Notes: generated from the letters alone by a model not told the origin. Positions 53,196-61,893 are shown, counted from the stretch's first letter. The stretch: 64,000 nt of DNA from Actinomycetes bacterium (GCA_023411615.1 JAEYOR010000010.1:124001-188000); one strand, 5' to 3'. Numbers and translations: made by a program.

Positions 53196-54914
53196 ATGGC
53201 CCACCTCTCCCCCCATATCGCGCCCGAACTTGCGGGAGTGCAGTTGGGCCTGGACGAGATCGGGGAACCTCTCCACGCCACTACCTTCGTTGTCGTCGAC
53301 CTCGAGACGACGGGCGGCTCCCCAGCCACCTGCCAGATCACGGAGATTGGGGCTGTGAAGACTCGCGGAGGCGAAGTCATTGGAGAGTTTCAGACTCTCG
53401 TTGATCCAGGCTCCCCAATTCCGCCGATGATCGTCGCCCTCACTGGCATCACTGATGCGATGGTCGTGGCGGCCCCTCGCATCGAGGCCGTCCTGCCGAC
53501 CTTCCTTGAGTTTCTTGGCGATGCCGTGCTCGTCGCCCACAACGCTCGCTTTGATGTGGGTTTTCTCAAGGCCGCATGCCGCGCACACGGCTATCGGTGG
53601 CCCGGGAATGAAGTGGTCGACACCGTGACGCTCGCACGTCGAGCCACCACTAAGGAAGAGGCACCCAATAAGAAGCTGTCCACCCTTGCACGGGTCTTCG
53701 CAAGCCCGACCACGCCAAACCACCGCGCCCTCGACGACGCCCGTGCGACCTCCCACATCCTCCACGGGATGCTCGAACGCCTTGCTCGCTTTGGCATCAC
53801 CCATCGTGAGGACTTGGACGCGCTGCGTAATCCCGTGCCTGACAAGCTGCGCGCGAAGGCGCTCATGGCGGATGCCTTGCCCTCGACGCCCGGCGTCTAC
53901 GTGTTCCGTGGACCGCGCGGCGAGCATCTCTACGTCGGGACGTCCAAGAATCTGCGAGCTCGGGTGAAGTCGTACTTCACGCGCGGCGAGCAGCGCCGGT
54001 CGATGCGAGAGATGCTCGAACTCGCTGTTGCGGTCGACGCCCACACATGCGCCACGGAGCTCGAGGCGCGAGTCCTCGAGGTGCGCATGATCGATCGTTA
54101 CCGACCTCGATACAACCGCCGGTCGGCCCGACCTGAACGCACGGTGTGGCTTGCCCTCAGCAAAGAACGCTATCCACGGCTCCAAGTGAAGCGCAGCATG
54201 GACGGACACGACGCATTGATTGGGCCTATGCCCGGCGCAAGAGGAGCGCACGACGCGATCGAGATGATTCAAGCAACGTTGGGCTTGCGTACATGCACCA
54301 CACGCTTGCCGGTCAATCCGCGACCGGGCGCCCGCGCATGCCTCCTCATGGACCTCGATCAATGCGCCGCCCCGTGCGTCAATGGTCCCTCGATCCGTTA
54401 CGACGAGACGGTGGCCCGAACTCAAGACGCGCTCACGCGTGACCCCTCCCCCGTCGTTAACGCCGTACGCGAAGCGATCGATGGGTACGCCGAAAAACTT
54501 GAGTATGAACGTGCGGCTCGGATGCGCGACGGCGTAGCCGCTCTGCTTCACGGCGCGATGCACTCTCAGCGCTTGCGGGCGCTGGACGGCGTTCGCCTCA
54601 TCGCCGCACGTCGTCATGGGTACTCATTCGATGTCGTGTCAGTAGTCGACGGGGTCCTAATGGGGAGTACTCGTGTCACGGAGGGCGTATGGAGTGCGGC
54701 GTCACGGCTCCGGAATGAGTGGGACGAGGAAACACCCCGAGCGACCATGGAGGAACGAGAGATGGTCGCCACGTGGCTCGAGACGCCGAATACTCGAATC
54801 GTCATGATCGACGGCGAATGGTCGAGCCCCGTCACAGGTGCCGCACGCTTCTCGGAATGGATCAATGCCCGCCGTGCGGATCAGGAGTCACGCACTCACT
54901 TCATGCACCGTTGA
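53196..54914 (+). CDS. DEDDh exonuclease fused to a UvrC-like GIY-YIG nuclease
   Basis: 572 residues. Residues 30-195 are a DnaQ-type DEDDh exonuclease: D35/E37 (VVVDLETTG), D120 (HNARFD), H176 and D181 (NHRALDDA). Residues 228-310 are a GIY-YIG nuclease (PGVYVF, LYVGTSKNLRARV, E290 in ATELEARVLEVRMID). A UvrC-like middle follows (CLLMDLDQCAAPC, EYERAARMRDGV, the UVR-type helix). The RNase H-like nuclease and tandem HhH of full UvrC are absent. The same fusion occurs in mycobacteria (Rv2191). It may act in DNA repair as a Cho-like incision enzyme with its own exonuclease. The start is leaderless (TAGCGT seven bases before ATG). Confidence 0.9.
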   Translation: MAHLSPHIAPELAGVQLGLDEIGEPLHATTFVVVDLETTGGSPATCQITEIGAVKTRGGEVIGEFQTLVDPGSPIPPMIVALTGITDAMVVAAPRIEAVLPTFLEFLGDAVLVAHNARFDVGFLKAACRAHGYRWPGNEVVDTVTLARRATTKEEAPNKKLSTLARVFASPTTPNHRALDDARATSHILHGMLERLARFGITHREDLDALRNPVPDKLRAKALMADALPSTPGVYVFRGPRGEHLYVGTSKNLRARVKSYFTRGEQRRSMREMLELAVAVDAHTCATELEARVLEVRMIDRYRPRYNRRSARPERTVWLALSKERYPRLQVKRSMDGHDALIGPMPGARGAHDAIEMIQATLGLRTCTTRLPVNPRPGARACLLMDLDQCAAPCVNGPSIRYDETVARTQDALTRDPSPVVNAVREAIDGYAEKLEYERAARMRDGVAALLHGAMHSQRLRALDGVRLIAARRHGYSFDVVSVVDGVLMGSTRVTEGVWSAASRLRNEWDEETPRATMEEREMVATWLETPNTRIVMIDGEWSSPVTGAARFSEWINARRADQESRTHFMHR

Positions 54915-55220
54915 GTGGGCTCACGCTGCGTGCGCACCACCCCGGTGCGCGAGACCCGCTCATCACAGGACCCGCGCCACCGGTCGCGCCTGCCGGCTCC
55001 GCAGCGGCGACGCGAGCACCGGCGCGTTATCCGCGTCGGCGCGGCACATCATGGCGATCGAAGGTCCGATCGCGTGGAGCCGGAAGGGTTGCTCGGCACG
55101 CGACCGATAACGTTTTCGATGCGGCGACCGTATCGAGGACAACGACAAGCGTCAAGGCTTTTCGTTGTCGAAAACGCTCCGACAACAAAGCTCGCGAGCC
55201 ACCTTGCCCGCGACCCGCAC
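54915..55220. other. 306-base intergenic region with alternative hairpins
   Basis: No convincing gene is present; short open frames here have no family resemblance. Four segments can pair with each other: A CGTTTTCGA (55111-55119), B GACAACGA (55138-55145), C TCGTTGTCGAAAACG (55162-55176) and D CGACAAC (55180-55186). C can pair with B (8 bases plus an inner AAGC/GCTT stem), with A (9 bases) or with D (7 bases), so these hairpins exclude one another. The region lies between two convergent genes. It may be a bidirectional terminator or a small RNA. Confidence 0.5.
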
Positions 55221-56267
55221 TCAAGCAGCTGATCGCGTCGCAGCAACCCACCGTTGCAAGGTTGCCTCAGCGGCTCCGCTATCAATTGACTGCGCGGCGG
55301 CCACCATTCCCGCTCGAATGCGGTCAACGAGCGGCCCTTGGGCAGTTCCAGGTAGGCTGCCTTCTGCGGCGAGTGCCAACGCGGCGTTGGCAATGACGGT
55401 TTCGCGCACGGGACCACTGTTGCCCGCGAGCACCGATCTCACGACCGCTGCGTTCTCATTTGACTCACCCCCGCGCAAAGCGTCGAGCGTGATGTGGTGG
55501 AGGCCAAGATCCTCAACAGCGTCGATCCGTGTCCGGTCCACTTCGCCGTCGCGTATCTCCCACACGGTCGTCGTGTCCGTCGCCGCAAACTCGTCCAGAC
55601 CGTCGTCGTTGCGGAAGACAATGCCATTGCGTCCGCGCAACGCCAGCACCTCTGCCATCACTGACGCCAGCGGCAACGGGGCGCAGCCGATGACGCTGAT
55701 ATCGGGTTGAGCCGGATTGGTAAGCGGGCCAAGGACATTGAAGACCGTGGGAATCCCAATCTCTTTGCGCACGCCCGCGGCGAATCGCATGGCGGGGTGG
55801 AAGGCCGGCGCAAAGCAGAAGGTGATCCCCACCTCTTCCAGAATGAGCGGCACCTTCTCAACGGGCACCTCAAGACTCACGCCAAGCGCGGCAAGCACGT
55901 CTGAGGAACCAGTCGTCGACGAAGCCGCACGGGACCCATGCTTCACGACGCCGACGCCCGTGCCGGCGATGACGATCGAGGCCATCGTCGAGATATTGAC
56001 GGTATTGGCGCGGTCGCCTCCGGTGCCGACGATGTCGACGTTGCGGCCACCGACCTCGATGCGCTGCGCGTGAGCAAGCATTGTGTCAACCATGCCCTTG
56101 ACCTCGAGGGCCGTCGCACCCTTGGTCTGCATGCCCATGAGGAAGGCACCGAGTTGTGCATCCGTAGCGCGACCCTCAAAGACCTCGCCGAGCATCCACG
56201 CGGTGTCGGCGGAGTCGAGGTCCTCGTCGAGAGAAAGGCGAGTGAGGATGTCAGGCCACGTTGCCAT
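55221..56267 (-). CDS. trpD: Anthranilate phosphoribosyltransferase
   Basis: 348 residues. The PRPP loop is VGTGGDRANTVNISTM, followed by KHGSRAASSTTGSSDVLAALG and GPLTNPAQPDISVIG. It transfers phosphoribose to anthranilate in tryptophan synthesis. No other trp gene is nearby; the stand-alone trpD next to ctaE and the DEDDh/GIY-YIG nuclease is the arrangement of mycobacteria. The ATG has AAGGA seven bases upstream. The degenerate receiver gene lies 39 bases before it on the same strand. Confidence 0.95.
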   Translation of the reverse strand: MATWPDILTRLSLDEDLDSADTAWMLGEVFEGRATDAQLGAFLMGMQTKGATALEVKGMVDTMLAHAQRIEVGGRNVDIVGTGGDRANTVNISTMASIVIAGTGVGVVKHGSRAASSTTGSSDVLAALGVSLEVPVEKVPLILEEVGITFCFAPAFHPAMRFAAGVRKEIGIPTVFNVLGPLTNPAQPDISVIGCAPLPLASVMAEVLALRGRNGIVFRNDDGLDEFAATDTTTVWEIRDGEVDRTRIDAVEDLGLHHITLDALRGGESNENAAVVRSVLAGNSGPVRETVIANAALALAAEGSLPGTAQGPLVDRIRAGMVAAAQSIDSGAAEATLQRWVAATRSAA

Positions 56268-56306
56268 AGCGAATTCCTTGCGTTGAAGAGTGTTGCGGGG
56301 TTGGGA

Positions 56307-56726
56307 CTACGCCGAGGCGGGCGAATCGATGAAGAAGGCGTCCACCGCCGCCTTGACCTGGAACGGGTCGAGCGGGTGTGCCACTGCTGCCTCGGCTTCG
56401 GACCACGTCGCAAGCCATGCATCGCCAACGCGGCCGACGAGGAGAAGAACGGGAGGGCAGTCATACAGCTCGTGCTTGAGTTGGCGTGCAATACCCATGC
56501 CCCCGGACTTCGCTGCCTCCCCGTCAAGAATGAGGAGATCAAAGCGGTTGGCGTCCGCCTGCATGATCGTTGCCTCGTGGGTGGCGGTCTCGGTCCATAC
56601 GACGTCGCGGTCGCCGATGCGCTGGCCCACCGCCATGCGCACCTTGGCACGCGTATTCGTATCGTCGCTGTATACGAGAATTGAGATGGGTGCCGACGAC
56701 TCAGTACGGCCTTCGATGTCGCTCAT
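56307..56726 (-). CDS. Degenerate receiver-domain protein
   Basis: 139 residues from the ATG at 56726 (CAGAAT seven bases before it). The fold follows a response-regulator receiver: acidic pair D21/D22 after ISILVYSD, the phosphorylation-site position D68 in FDLLILDGEAAKSGGMGIARQL. The conserved Thr/Ser after beta-4 is replaced (LLLVGR) and the beta-5 Lys is replaced by His (AHP where KP is expected). No output domain follows. It probably does not switch by normal phosphorylation and may act as a protein-binding module. It precedes trpD and is divergent from ctaE. Confidence 0.75.
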   Translation of the reverse strand: MSDIEGRTESSAPISILVYSDDTNTRAKVRMAVGQRIGDRDVVWTETATHEATIMQADANRFDLLILDGEAAKSGGMGIARQLKHELYDCPPVLLLVGRVGDAWLATWSEAEAAVAHPLDPFQVKAAVDAFFIDSPASA

Positions 56727-56733
56727 GGGTCCC

Positions 56734-56739
56734 ATTCTG
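56734..56739 (-). promoter_or_regulatory. -10-like CAGAAT of the degenerate receiver gene
   Basis: CAGAAT, seven bases (GGGACCC), then ATG 56726 on the minus strand. Confidence 0.4.
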
Positions 56740-56826
56740 GCACGTCGTGCTCGTGGCAAAGCGGCTGGTTTGAGGTGCGCCGCGCCGATCGTCTAGGACC
56801 TGGCAGACGCGCGCGCGAAAGACAGG

Positions 56827-56832
56827 CATAAT
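56827..56832 (+). promoter_or_regulatory. -10 element CATAAT of ctaE (leaderless)
   Basis: CATAAT, seven bases (GTGGAGC), then ATG 56840. It decides the ctaE start against an ATG at 56831 that overlaps the hexamer. Confidence 0.55.
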
Positions 56833-56839
56833 GTGGAGC

Positions 56840-57472
56840 ATGTCCCAAGCACCAGCGGCGATGCCTTCCCCCATCCACGCTACTCGACCGAATCAGGTGG
56901 CGGTCGGGACCATAGTCTGGCTGAGTTCGGAGCTCATGTTCTTCGCGGGCCTGTTCGCGATGTACTTCACGCTCCGCGGCGAGGCGTCTGCGGAATGGGC
57001 TGCCAATGTGCCGCTTCTCAATGTCCCGTTTGCCCTGGTGAACACGTCAGTGCTGGTTGCTTCTTCCTTCACCGCCCAAGCTGGCGTGTGGGCCGCGGAG
57101 CGTTACCAGCGTCGTCGCACCGGGCCCCTATGGAACTTCCGTACGTGGGGCATGCACGAATGGTTTGTGCTCACGTACATCATGGGCTCGATCTTTGTCG
57201 CAGGACAGATCTTTGAGTACGCCGAACTTGTGCAGCACGGACTGACCATCTCATCGTCGCCTTACGGCTCGGCCTTCTACTTGGCCACGGGCTTCCACGG
57301 CCTTCACGTCCTTGGCGGCCTGATCGCCATGCTCTTTGTTCTCGGTCGCTCTTTTGTGGCCAAGAAGTTCGGCACCCATGAGGCCACCACCGCAATCGTC
57401 GTCTCGTACTACTGGCACTTCGTCGACGTCGTGTGGGTCGCCCTGTTCATCGTCATCTACGGCTTGAGGTAG
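56840..57472 (+). CDS. ctaE: Cytochrome c oxidase subunit III
   Basis: 210 residues from the ATG at 56840. Five membrane helices are seen, with VGTIVWLSSELMFFAGLFAMYF, WNFRTWGMHEWFVLTYIMGS, FYLATGFHGLHVLGGLIAM and SYYWHFVDVVWVALFIVIY, the last holding the conserved WHFVDVVW of subunit III. It is part of the aa3 oxidase that, in actinobacteria, forms a supercomplex with the bcc complex encoded directly downstream (qcrC follows by seven bases). Subunits I and II are not in the window. Confidence 0.96.
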   Translation: MSQAPAAMPSPIHATRPNQVAVGTIVWLSSELMFFAGLFAMYFTLRGEASAEWAANVPLLNVPFALVNTSVLVASSFTAQAGVWAAERYQRRRTGPLWNFRTWGMHEWFVLTYIMGSIFVAGQIFEYAELVQHGLTISSSPYGSAFYLATGFHGLHVLGGLIAMLFVLGRSFVAKKFGTHEATTAIVVSYYWHFVDVVWVALFIVIYGLR

Positions 57473-57479
57473 GAACTCC

Positions 57480-58262
57480 ATGCGACGCCTCGCTCTGAAC
57501 CGCTATCACCGTGCAGCACCGCTCGTGCTGCTGTTCGTCCTCCTCGCAGGAATCACGATCGCCGCGTCTGTCGCCCGCTCAGAGACCGCGACCGCTACCG
57601 AGATCTCGGCAAACGACGTCGAAGAGGGCCAAAAGCTCTTCGCTTCCAACTGTGCGACATGCCACGGCATGAATGCTCAGGGCCAGGAGGGCGTCGCGCC
57701 GTCGCTCATTGGCGTGGGTGCCGCGTCAGTCGACTTCCAGGTGGGCACGGGTCGCATGCCGATGCAGTCATCCGGCCCCCAGGCCATCGCGAAGACTGTC
57801 CAATTCAACGCTGAGCAGATTCGACAGCTCTCCGCTTACGTGGCCTCGTTGGCACCTGGACCTGCGATTCCGGCCGCCGAGACTGTTGACCCCGCGCAGG
57901 GCGACGCCGCACAGGGAATGAACCTCTTCCGCACCAACTGCGCCATGTGCCACGGCTCGATTGGCGGTGGCGGAGCGCTCACGCAGGGCAAGTACGCACC
58001 CGCCTTGTGGGAGACCACCCCCACGCACATTTACGAAGCGATGCTGACCGGGCCTCAGTCAATGCCCGTCTTCAACGACGCGAACCTAACGCCCGAGGAC
58101 AAGCGCGACATCATCGCGTTCCTCGACGAGCAGCGCGGCACCGCACCAGGTGGCATGTCTCTCGGCTCGATTGGTCCGGTCGCCGAGGGCCTGTGGGCGT
58201 GGCTGATCGGCATGGGCATCATCGTCGGTTTCACCGTTTGGATTGGAGTCCGTTCTTCATGA
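57480..58262 (+). CDS. qcrC: Cytochrome bc complex dihaem cytochrome c subunit
   Basis: 260 residues with two CxxCH haem sites (FASNCATCHGMNAQGQ and FRTNCAMCHGSIGGGG). An N-terminal membrane segment anchors it, and a second near the C-terminus (GLWAWLIGMGIIVGFTVW) matches the actinobacterial QcrC topology. The two haems pass electrons straight from the bc complex to the aa3 oxidase, replacing a soluble cytochrome c. It overlaps qcrA by four bases. Confidence 0.97.
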   Translation: MRRLALNRYHRAAPLVLLFVLLAGITIAASVARSETATATEISANDVEEGQKLFASNCATCHGMNAQGQEGVAPSLIGVGAASVDFQVGTGRMPMQSSGPQAIAKTVQFNAEQIRQLSAYVASLAPGPAIPAAETVDPAQGDAAQGMNLFRTNCAMCHGSIGGGGALTQGKYAPALWETTPTHIYEAMLTGPQSMPVFNDANLTPEDKRDIIAFLDEQRGTAPGGMSLGSIGPVAEGLWAWLIGMGIIVGFTVWIGVRSS

Positions 58263-59284
58263 GCATCGAGAGCGCCCCTCACGGGAACGAGACGGTGGAA
58301 GACGAGTTCACAGATCCTGGTCTTCCCGAGCATCACCGTCCGCGTCGTGCCGACGTCGACCCAAAGGCCGCCAAGCGCGCCGAGCGTCAGGTTGCCGCAC
58401 TGTTTGGCATCTCCGTCATCGGCACTGTGCTCGCGATCTGGGCCTGGGCCACGATCGACGTAGGCGCCGACAACATCGCCGGCACACAGCGCAGCACGCT
58501 CTTCATCGGCCTCGGTCTCACTTTCGCCATGCTCGGCATCGGTACCGGTGCGATCCACTGGGCGAAGACGCTCATGCGCGACCACGAGATGGTCGAAGAA
58601 CGCCACGACCTGCGGTCCTCCGATGAAGCTCGCGCCGGCGCCATCGAGAACCTCACAGAAGGCGCCAAGGACTCCGGCATCGGTGTTGGTCGTCGGGGGC
58701 TGCTTAAGGGCTCGCTCATTACGGCGCTCGCAATTGCACCCCTTTCCGTTCTCGTCCCCGCGATCGGAAACATGGGCGGCGACTGGAATACGTCAAAGTT
58801 CCGCCACACGATGTGGCGCGCAGGTACCCGCCTTGCTAAGGACCCGGATGGCACACCCATCAAGGCATCTGATGTGACAATCGGCTCGGTGTTCCACGTG
58901 ATCCCCGATGGTCTGAACGAGCTTGAGCACCACAAGATCGAGGAGAAGGCCAAGGCGGTCGTCCTGTTGGTCCGTCTCGATCCGCGTGACATCAAGCACG
59001 TGCCCGGCCGCGAATCGTGGTCATTCGACGGAATTGTCGCCTATTCAAAGATTTGTACACACGTGGGATGCCCGGTGGCGCTGTATGAACAGCAGACCCA
59101 CCACCTGCTGTGCCCCTGCCACCAGTCGACGTTCGATGTCTCGGACGGCGCAAAGGTGGTCTTTGGCCCCGCTAAGCGTCCCTTGCCGCAGTTGCCGATT
59201 GCCGTGGATGACGAGGGCTACATCGTGGCCCAAAGCGATTTCCACGAGCCCGTTGGCCCGAGCTTCTGGGAGCGCGTGAAGTGA
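58259..59284 (+). CDS. qcrA: Rieske iron-sulfur subunit of the cytochrome bc complex
   Basis: 341 residues from the ATG in the ATGA overlap with qcrC. Three membrane segments precede the soluble part (GISVIGTVLAIWAW, FIGLGLTFAMLGIGTGAI, GLLKGSLITALAIAPLSVLV). The Rieske ligands are in ICTHVGCPVALYE and LLCPCHQSTFDVS. The extra N-terminal helices are the actinobacterial form. It carries electrons from menaquinol to cytochrome cc. qcrB starts within its stop (GTGA). Confidence 0.97.
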   Translation: MSIESAPHGNETVEDEFTDPGLPEHHRPRRADVDPKAAKRAERQVAALFGISVIGTVLAIWAWATIDVGADNIAGTQRSTLFIGLGLTFAMLGIGTGAIHWAKTLMRDHEMVEERHDLRSSDEARAGAIENLTEGAKDSGIGVGRRGLLKGSLITALAIAPLSVLVPAIGNMGGDWNTSKFRHTMWRAGTRLAKDPDGTPIKASDVTIGSVFHVIPDGLNELEHHKIEEKAKAVVLLVRLDPRDIKHVPGRESWSFDGIVAYSKICTHVGCPVALYEQQTHHLLCPCHQSTFDVSDGAKVVFGPAKRPLPQLPIAVDDEGYIVAQSDFHEPVGPSFWERVK

Positions 59285-60996
59285 CCGACGTGAAAACTGC
59301 ACCTTCGTCCAGTCGACTGAACCGCGCCGCTGGCGCGACCGCGAACTGGGCAGACGAGCGCACCTCGATTGGTGCCTTCACCAAGTTCATCGCACGCAAG
59401 ATCTTCCCGGACCACTGGTCCTTCATGCTGGGTGAAGTCGCGCTCTACTCGTTCATCGTGCTCTTGTTGTCAGGCGTCATCCTGACCGCGTTCTTTGTGC
59501 CGTCGATGGATATCGTCACGTACGACGGCAACCTCCCCCAGTTCCAGGGTCAGGAAATGTCCAAGGCCTTCGAATCGACGCTCTACATGTCGTTCGAGGT
59601 GCCGGGCGGCCTGCTCATGCGCCAGATTCACCACTGGGCTGCGTTGATCTTCACCGCGTCGATCGTCACCCACATGGCACGCATCTTCTTTACCGGTGCA
59701 TTCCGAAAGCCGCGCGAGATCAACTGGCTCATTGGTTTCACGCTCATGCTGCTGTCGCTCGCAGCCGGCTTCACCGGATACTCACTCCCCGATGACGTGC
59801 TTTCAGGCAACGGTCTGCGCATCATCGACGGTGTCATCAAGTCGATTCCGATCCTGGGTTCGTACATCTCGTACTGGCTCTTTGGAGGCGAGTTCCCTGG
59901 GGAACATCTCATCCCCCGCATGTTCACCGCACACGTGCTCTTGATCCCCGCGCTGATTCTTGGTCTCATCGCCGTGCACCTCTTCCTCGTGTTCTTGCAG
60001 AAGCACACGCAGTACCCCGGTGCAGGCCGTACCAACAAGAATGTTGTCGGTCTGCCGTTGTTCCCGGTATACACGGCAAAAGCGGGTGGCTTCTTCTTCG
60101 TTGTCTTTGGTGTGATCGCCGCTCTCGGCGCCACCTTGCAGATCAACGCTGTGTGGAACTACGGACCTTACGACCCGTCACCCGTCTCAGCTGGAACGCA
60201 GCCTGACTGGTACATGCTCTTCATTGACGGCGCACTGCGCGTTATGCCGGGCAACGTGGAATACGTCATCGGTGGGTACACGCTGTCGCTCAACATCCTC
60301 ATACCAGCGGTCGTCCTGCCCGGTCTGTTCTTTGGCTTCCTTGCCCTCTACCCGTGGATCGAGAAGTGGGCCACTGGTGACCGGGGCGAGCGTCACGTGC
60401 TTGACCGCCCGCGCAACGTCCCTGTCCGCACCGGCATCGGCGTCGCGCTCATCACGTTCTACGTGGTGCTCGTCCTCGAGGGTTCAAACGACATCATCGC
60501 GCACCTGTTCCATTTGTCGATCAACGATCTGACGATCATGTTCCGCATCCTCGTGTTCGCACTCCCCGTCGCGGCGTTCATCATCACCAAGCGCCTCGCC
60601 TTGGGACTTCAGCGCAAGGATCGGGAATTGGTTCTGCACGGCCACGAGACGGGGCGCATCGTCCGCTTCGACAGCGGCGAGTACATCGAAGTTCACGAGC
60701 CTCTCTCCGCAGAGGAGCGCTGGGTGCTCGTGTCCTACGACGTTCTGCGTCCGCAGGAACTGGCCCCAGAGCACAACGAGCACGGTGTCCGTCGCAAGGG
60801 CTACCGGTGGGAGCGCTTCACGGCTCGCTTGTCGCGGTTCTACTACGAGGACCGAGTCGAGCCCGTCACTCCAGCCGAACTTCACGCGGCGCATGAAGCA
60901 CACGAAGCCGAAGTCCACGCGATGGCTGCACGCTCGGACGCAGGCTCGCCTGCGAGGATCTCCACCGCAACGGATGACGGTGCCGCTCCCTCGTAA
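59281..60996 (+). CDS. qcrB: Cytochrome b subunit of the cytochrome bc complex
   Basis: 571 residues, the long actinobacterial form. Haem-binding histidines lie in MRQIHHWAALIFTASIVTHMA and in FTAHVLLIPALILGLIAVHL. The quinol-site motif is QPDWYMLFIDG (PDWY in place of PEWY). The C-terminal cytoplasmic extension of about 130 residues is rich in charged residues (HAAHEAHEAEVHAM). It oxidises menaquinol; this protein is the target of Q203-type drugs in mycobacteria. A strong hairpin terminator follows. Confidence 0.97.
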   Translation: MTDVKTAPSSSRLNRAAGATANWADERTSIGAFTKFIARKIFPDHWSFMLGEVALYSFIVLLLSGVILTAFFVPSMDIVTYDGNLPQFQGQEMSKAFESTLYMSFEVPGGLLMRQIHHWAALIFTASIVTHMARIFFTGAFRKPREINWLIGFTLMLLSLAAGFTGYSLPDDVLSGNGLRIIDGVIKSIPILGSYISYWLFGGEFPGEHLIPRMFTAHVLLIPALILGLIAVHLFLVFLQKHTQYPGAGRTNKNVVGLPLFPVYTAKAGGFFFVVFGVIAALGATLQINAVWNYGPYDPSPVSAGTQPDWYMLFIDGALRVMPGNVEYVIGGYTLSLNILIPAVVLPGLFFGFLALYPWIEKWATGDRGERHVLDRPRNVPVRTGIGVALITFYVVLVLEGSNDIIAHLFHLSINDLTIMFRILVFALPVAAFIITKRLALGLQRKDRELVLHGHETGRIVRFDSGEYIEVHEPLSAEERWVLVSYDVLRPQELAPEHNEHGVRRKGYRWERFTARLSRFYYEDRVEPVTPAELHAAHEAHEAEVHAMAARSDAGSPARISTATDDGAAPS

Positions 60997-61022
60997 GCAC
61001 TCGGACTATTCGTTGCATGACC

Positions 61023-61055
61023 AAGGCGTGCCGAGCCCCCGCTCGGTGCGCCTTT
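61023..61055 (+). terminator. Terminator of ctaE-qcrCAB
   Basis: A 14-pair stem (two G-U pairs) AAGGCGTGCCGAGC / GCTCGGTGCGCCTT with a CCCC loop begins 26 bases after the qcrB stop. The T-tract is short (TTTGT). Confidence 0.8.
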
Positions 61056-61094
61056 GTCATACGGTGGAAGAGATGGAATGCACCTGCTCTGGCA

Positions 61095-61106
61095 GTGGTT
61101 GACCAC
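61095..61106. repeat. Palindrome GTGGT-TG-ACCAC upstream of sodA
   Basis: A 12-base inverted repeat 75 bases before the sodA ATG, in the region expected to hold its promoter. It includes a TTGACC that could serve as a -35. Possible operator. Confidence 0.35.
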
Positions 61107-61180
61107 CAAGGACTTGGGTCGCCCGACATGAGGCGCTCATCACACTGAAACCCGCACCGCCGGGAACACAAGGAGGAAGA

Positions 61181-61801
61181 ATGGCTGAATACACGCTGCC
61201 AGATCTCAGCTACGACTACGGGGCTCTCGACCCGCACATCGCTGGTCAGATTATGGAGCTCCACCACTCGAAGCACCACGCGGCATACGTCGCGGGAGCC
61301 AACACCGCTCTCGAAAAGATGGCCGAGGCTCGTGACAGCGACAACTTCGCCGCAATCGCAGGCCTCGAGAAGGCGCTTGCGTTCAATCTCGGTGGTCACA
61401 CCAATCACTCGATCTTCTGGACCAATATGTCCCCAGAGGGTGGTGACAAGCCTGCGGGTGAATTGGCGGCGGCAATCGATGAGCACTTCGGCTCATTTGA
61501 CAAGTTCCGCGCCCACTTCACGAACAACGCAATGACGATCATGGGATCGGGTTGGTCGATTCTCGCTTACGACACGATCGGCAAGAAGCTCATCATCGTC
61601 CAGTTGTACGACCAGCAGGGCAACGTGCCAGTTGGCATCGTGCCGTTGCTCATGCTTGACATGTGGGAGCATGCGTTCTACCTGCAGTACAAGAACGTGA
61701 AGGCTGACTACGTCAACGCGTGGTGGAACGTCGTCGACTGGGCAAACGTTCAGGAGCGTTTCACTCGCGCAACGGGCGCAGCGGGACTTCTCGTTCCGTA
61801 A
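61181..61801 (+). CDS. sodA: Superoxide dismutase (Mn/Fe family)
   Basis: 206 residues. Metal ligands are in MELHHSKHHAAY (first His), GGHTNHSIFW (second His) and MLDMWEHAFYLQYKN (Asp and third His). It converts superoxide to peroxide and oxygen. GSGWSILAYDTIGKKL and DQQGNVP fit the actinobacterial Mn-type, but metal choice is not certain. AAGGAGG lies seven bases before the ATG. It is monocistronic, bounded by terminators. Placement after the respiratory genes may be coincidental. Confidence 0.97.
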   Translation: MAEYTLPDLSYDYGALDPHIAGQIMELHHSKHHAAYVAGANTALEKMAEARDSDNFAAIAGLEKALAFNLGGHTNHSIFWTNMSPEGGDKPAGELAAAIDEHFGSFDKFRAHFTNNAMTIMGSGWSILAYDTIGKKLIIVQLYDQQGNVPVGIVPLLMLDMWEHAFYLQYKNVKADYVNAWWNVVDWANVQERFTRATGAAGLLVP

Positions 61802-61844
61802 TCGTCTTGCTGGCGTCAGGCACATGCCTCGCGCCGAGACTCGC

Positions 61845-61893
61845 AGGGCCCCTCACCACACCAGGCTCGTTCTGGTGCCGTGAGGGGCCTTTT
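61845..61893 (+). terminator. Terminator of sodA
   Basis: AGGGCCCCTCAC pairs with GTGAGGGGCCTT (11-12 pairs, one G-U), with an inner CCAG/CTGG stem in the loop, then TTTT. It ends 19 bases before the next start. Confidence 0.9.

Noticed and set aside
53169..54617. 482-codon open frame on the minus strand opposite the DEDDh/GIY-YIG gene
   Set aside because: The plus-strand product has intact conserved motifs along its length. The antisense frame shows none and arises from GC-rich codon structure.
54915..55232. 105-codon plus-strand frame directly after the nuclease stop
   Set aside because: Arginine- and serine-rich product with no family resemblance and no ribosome site; the DNA is better explained by the hairpin segments.
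55049..55417. 122-codon minus-strand frame spanning the gap and the 3' end of trpD
   Set aside because: Most of it lies over trpD in a shifted frame and the rest is low-complexity; no homology recognised.
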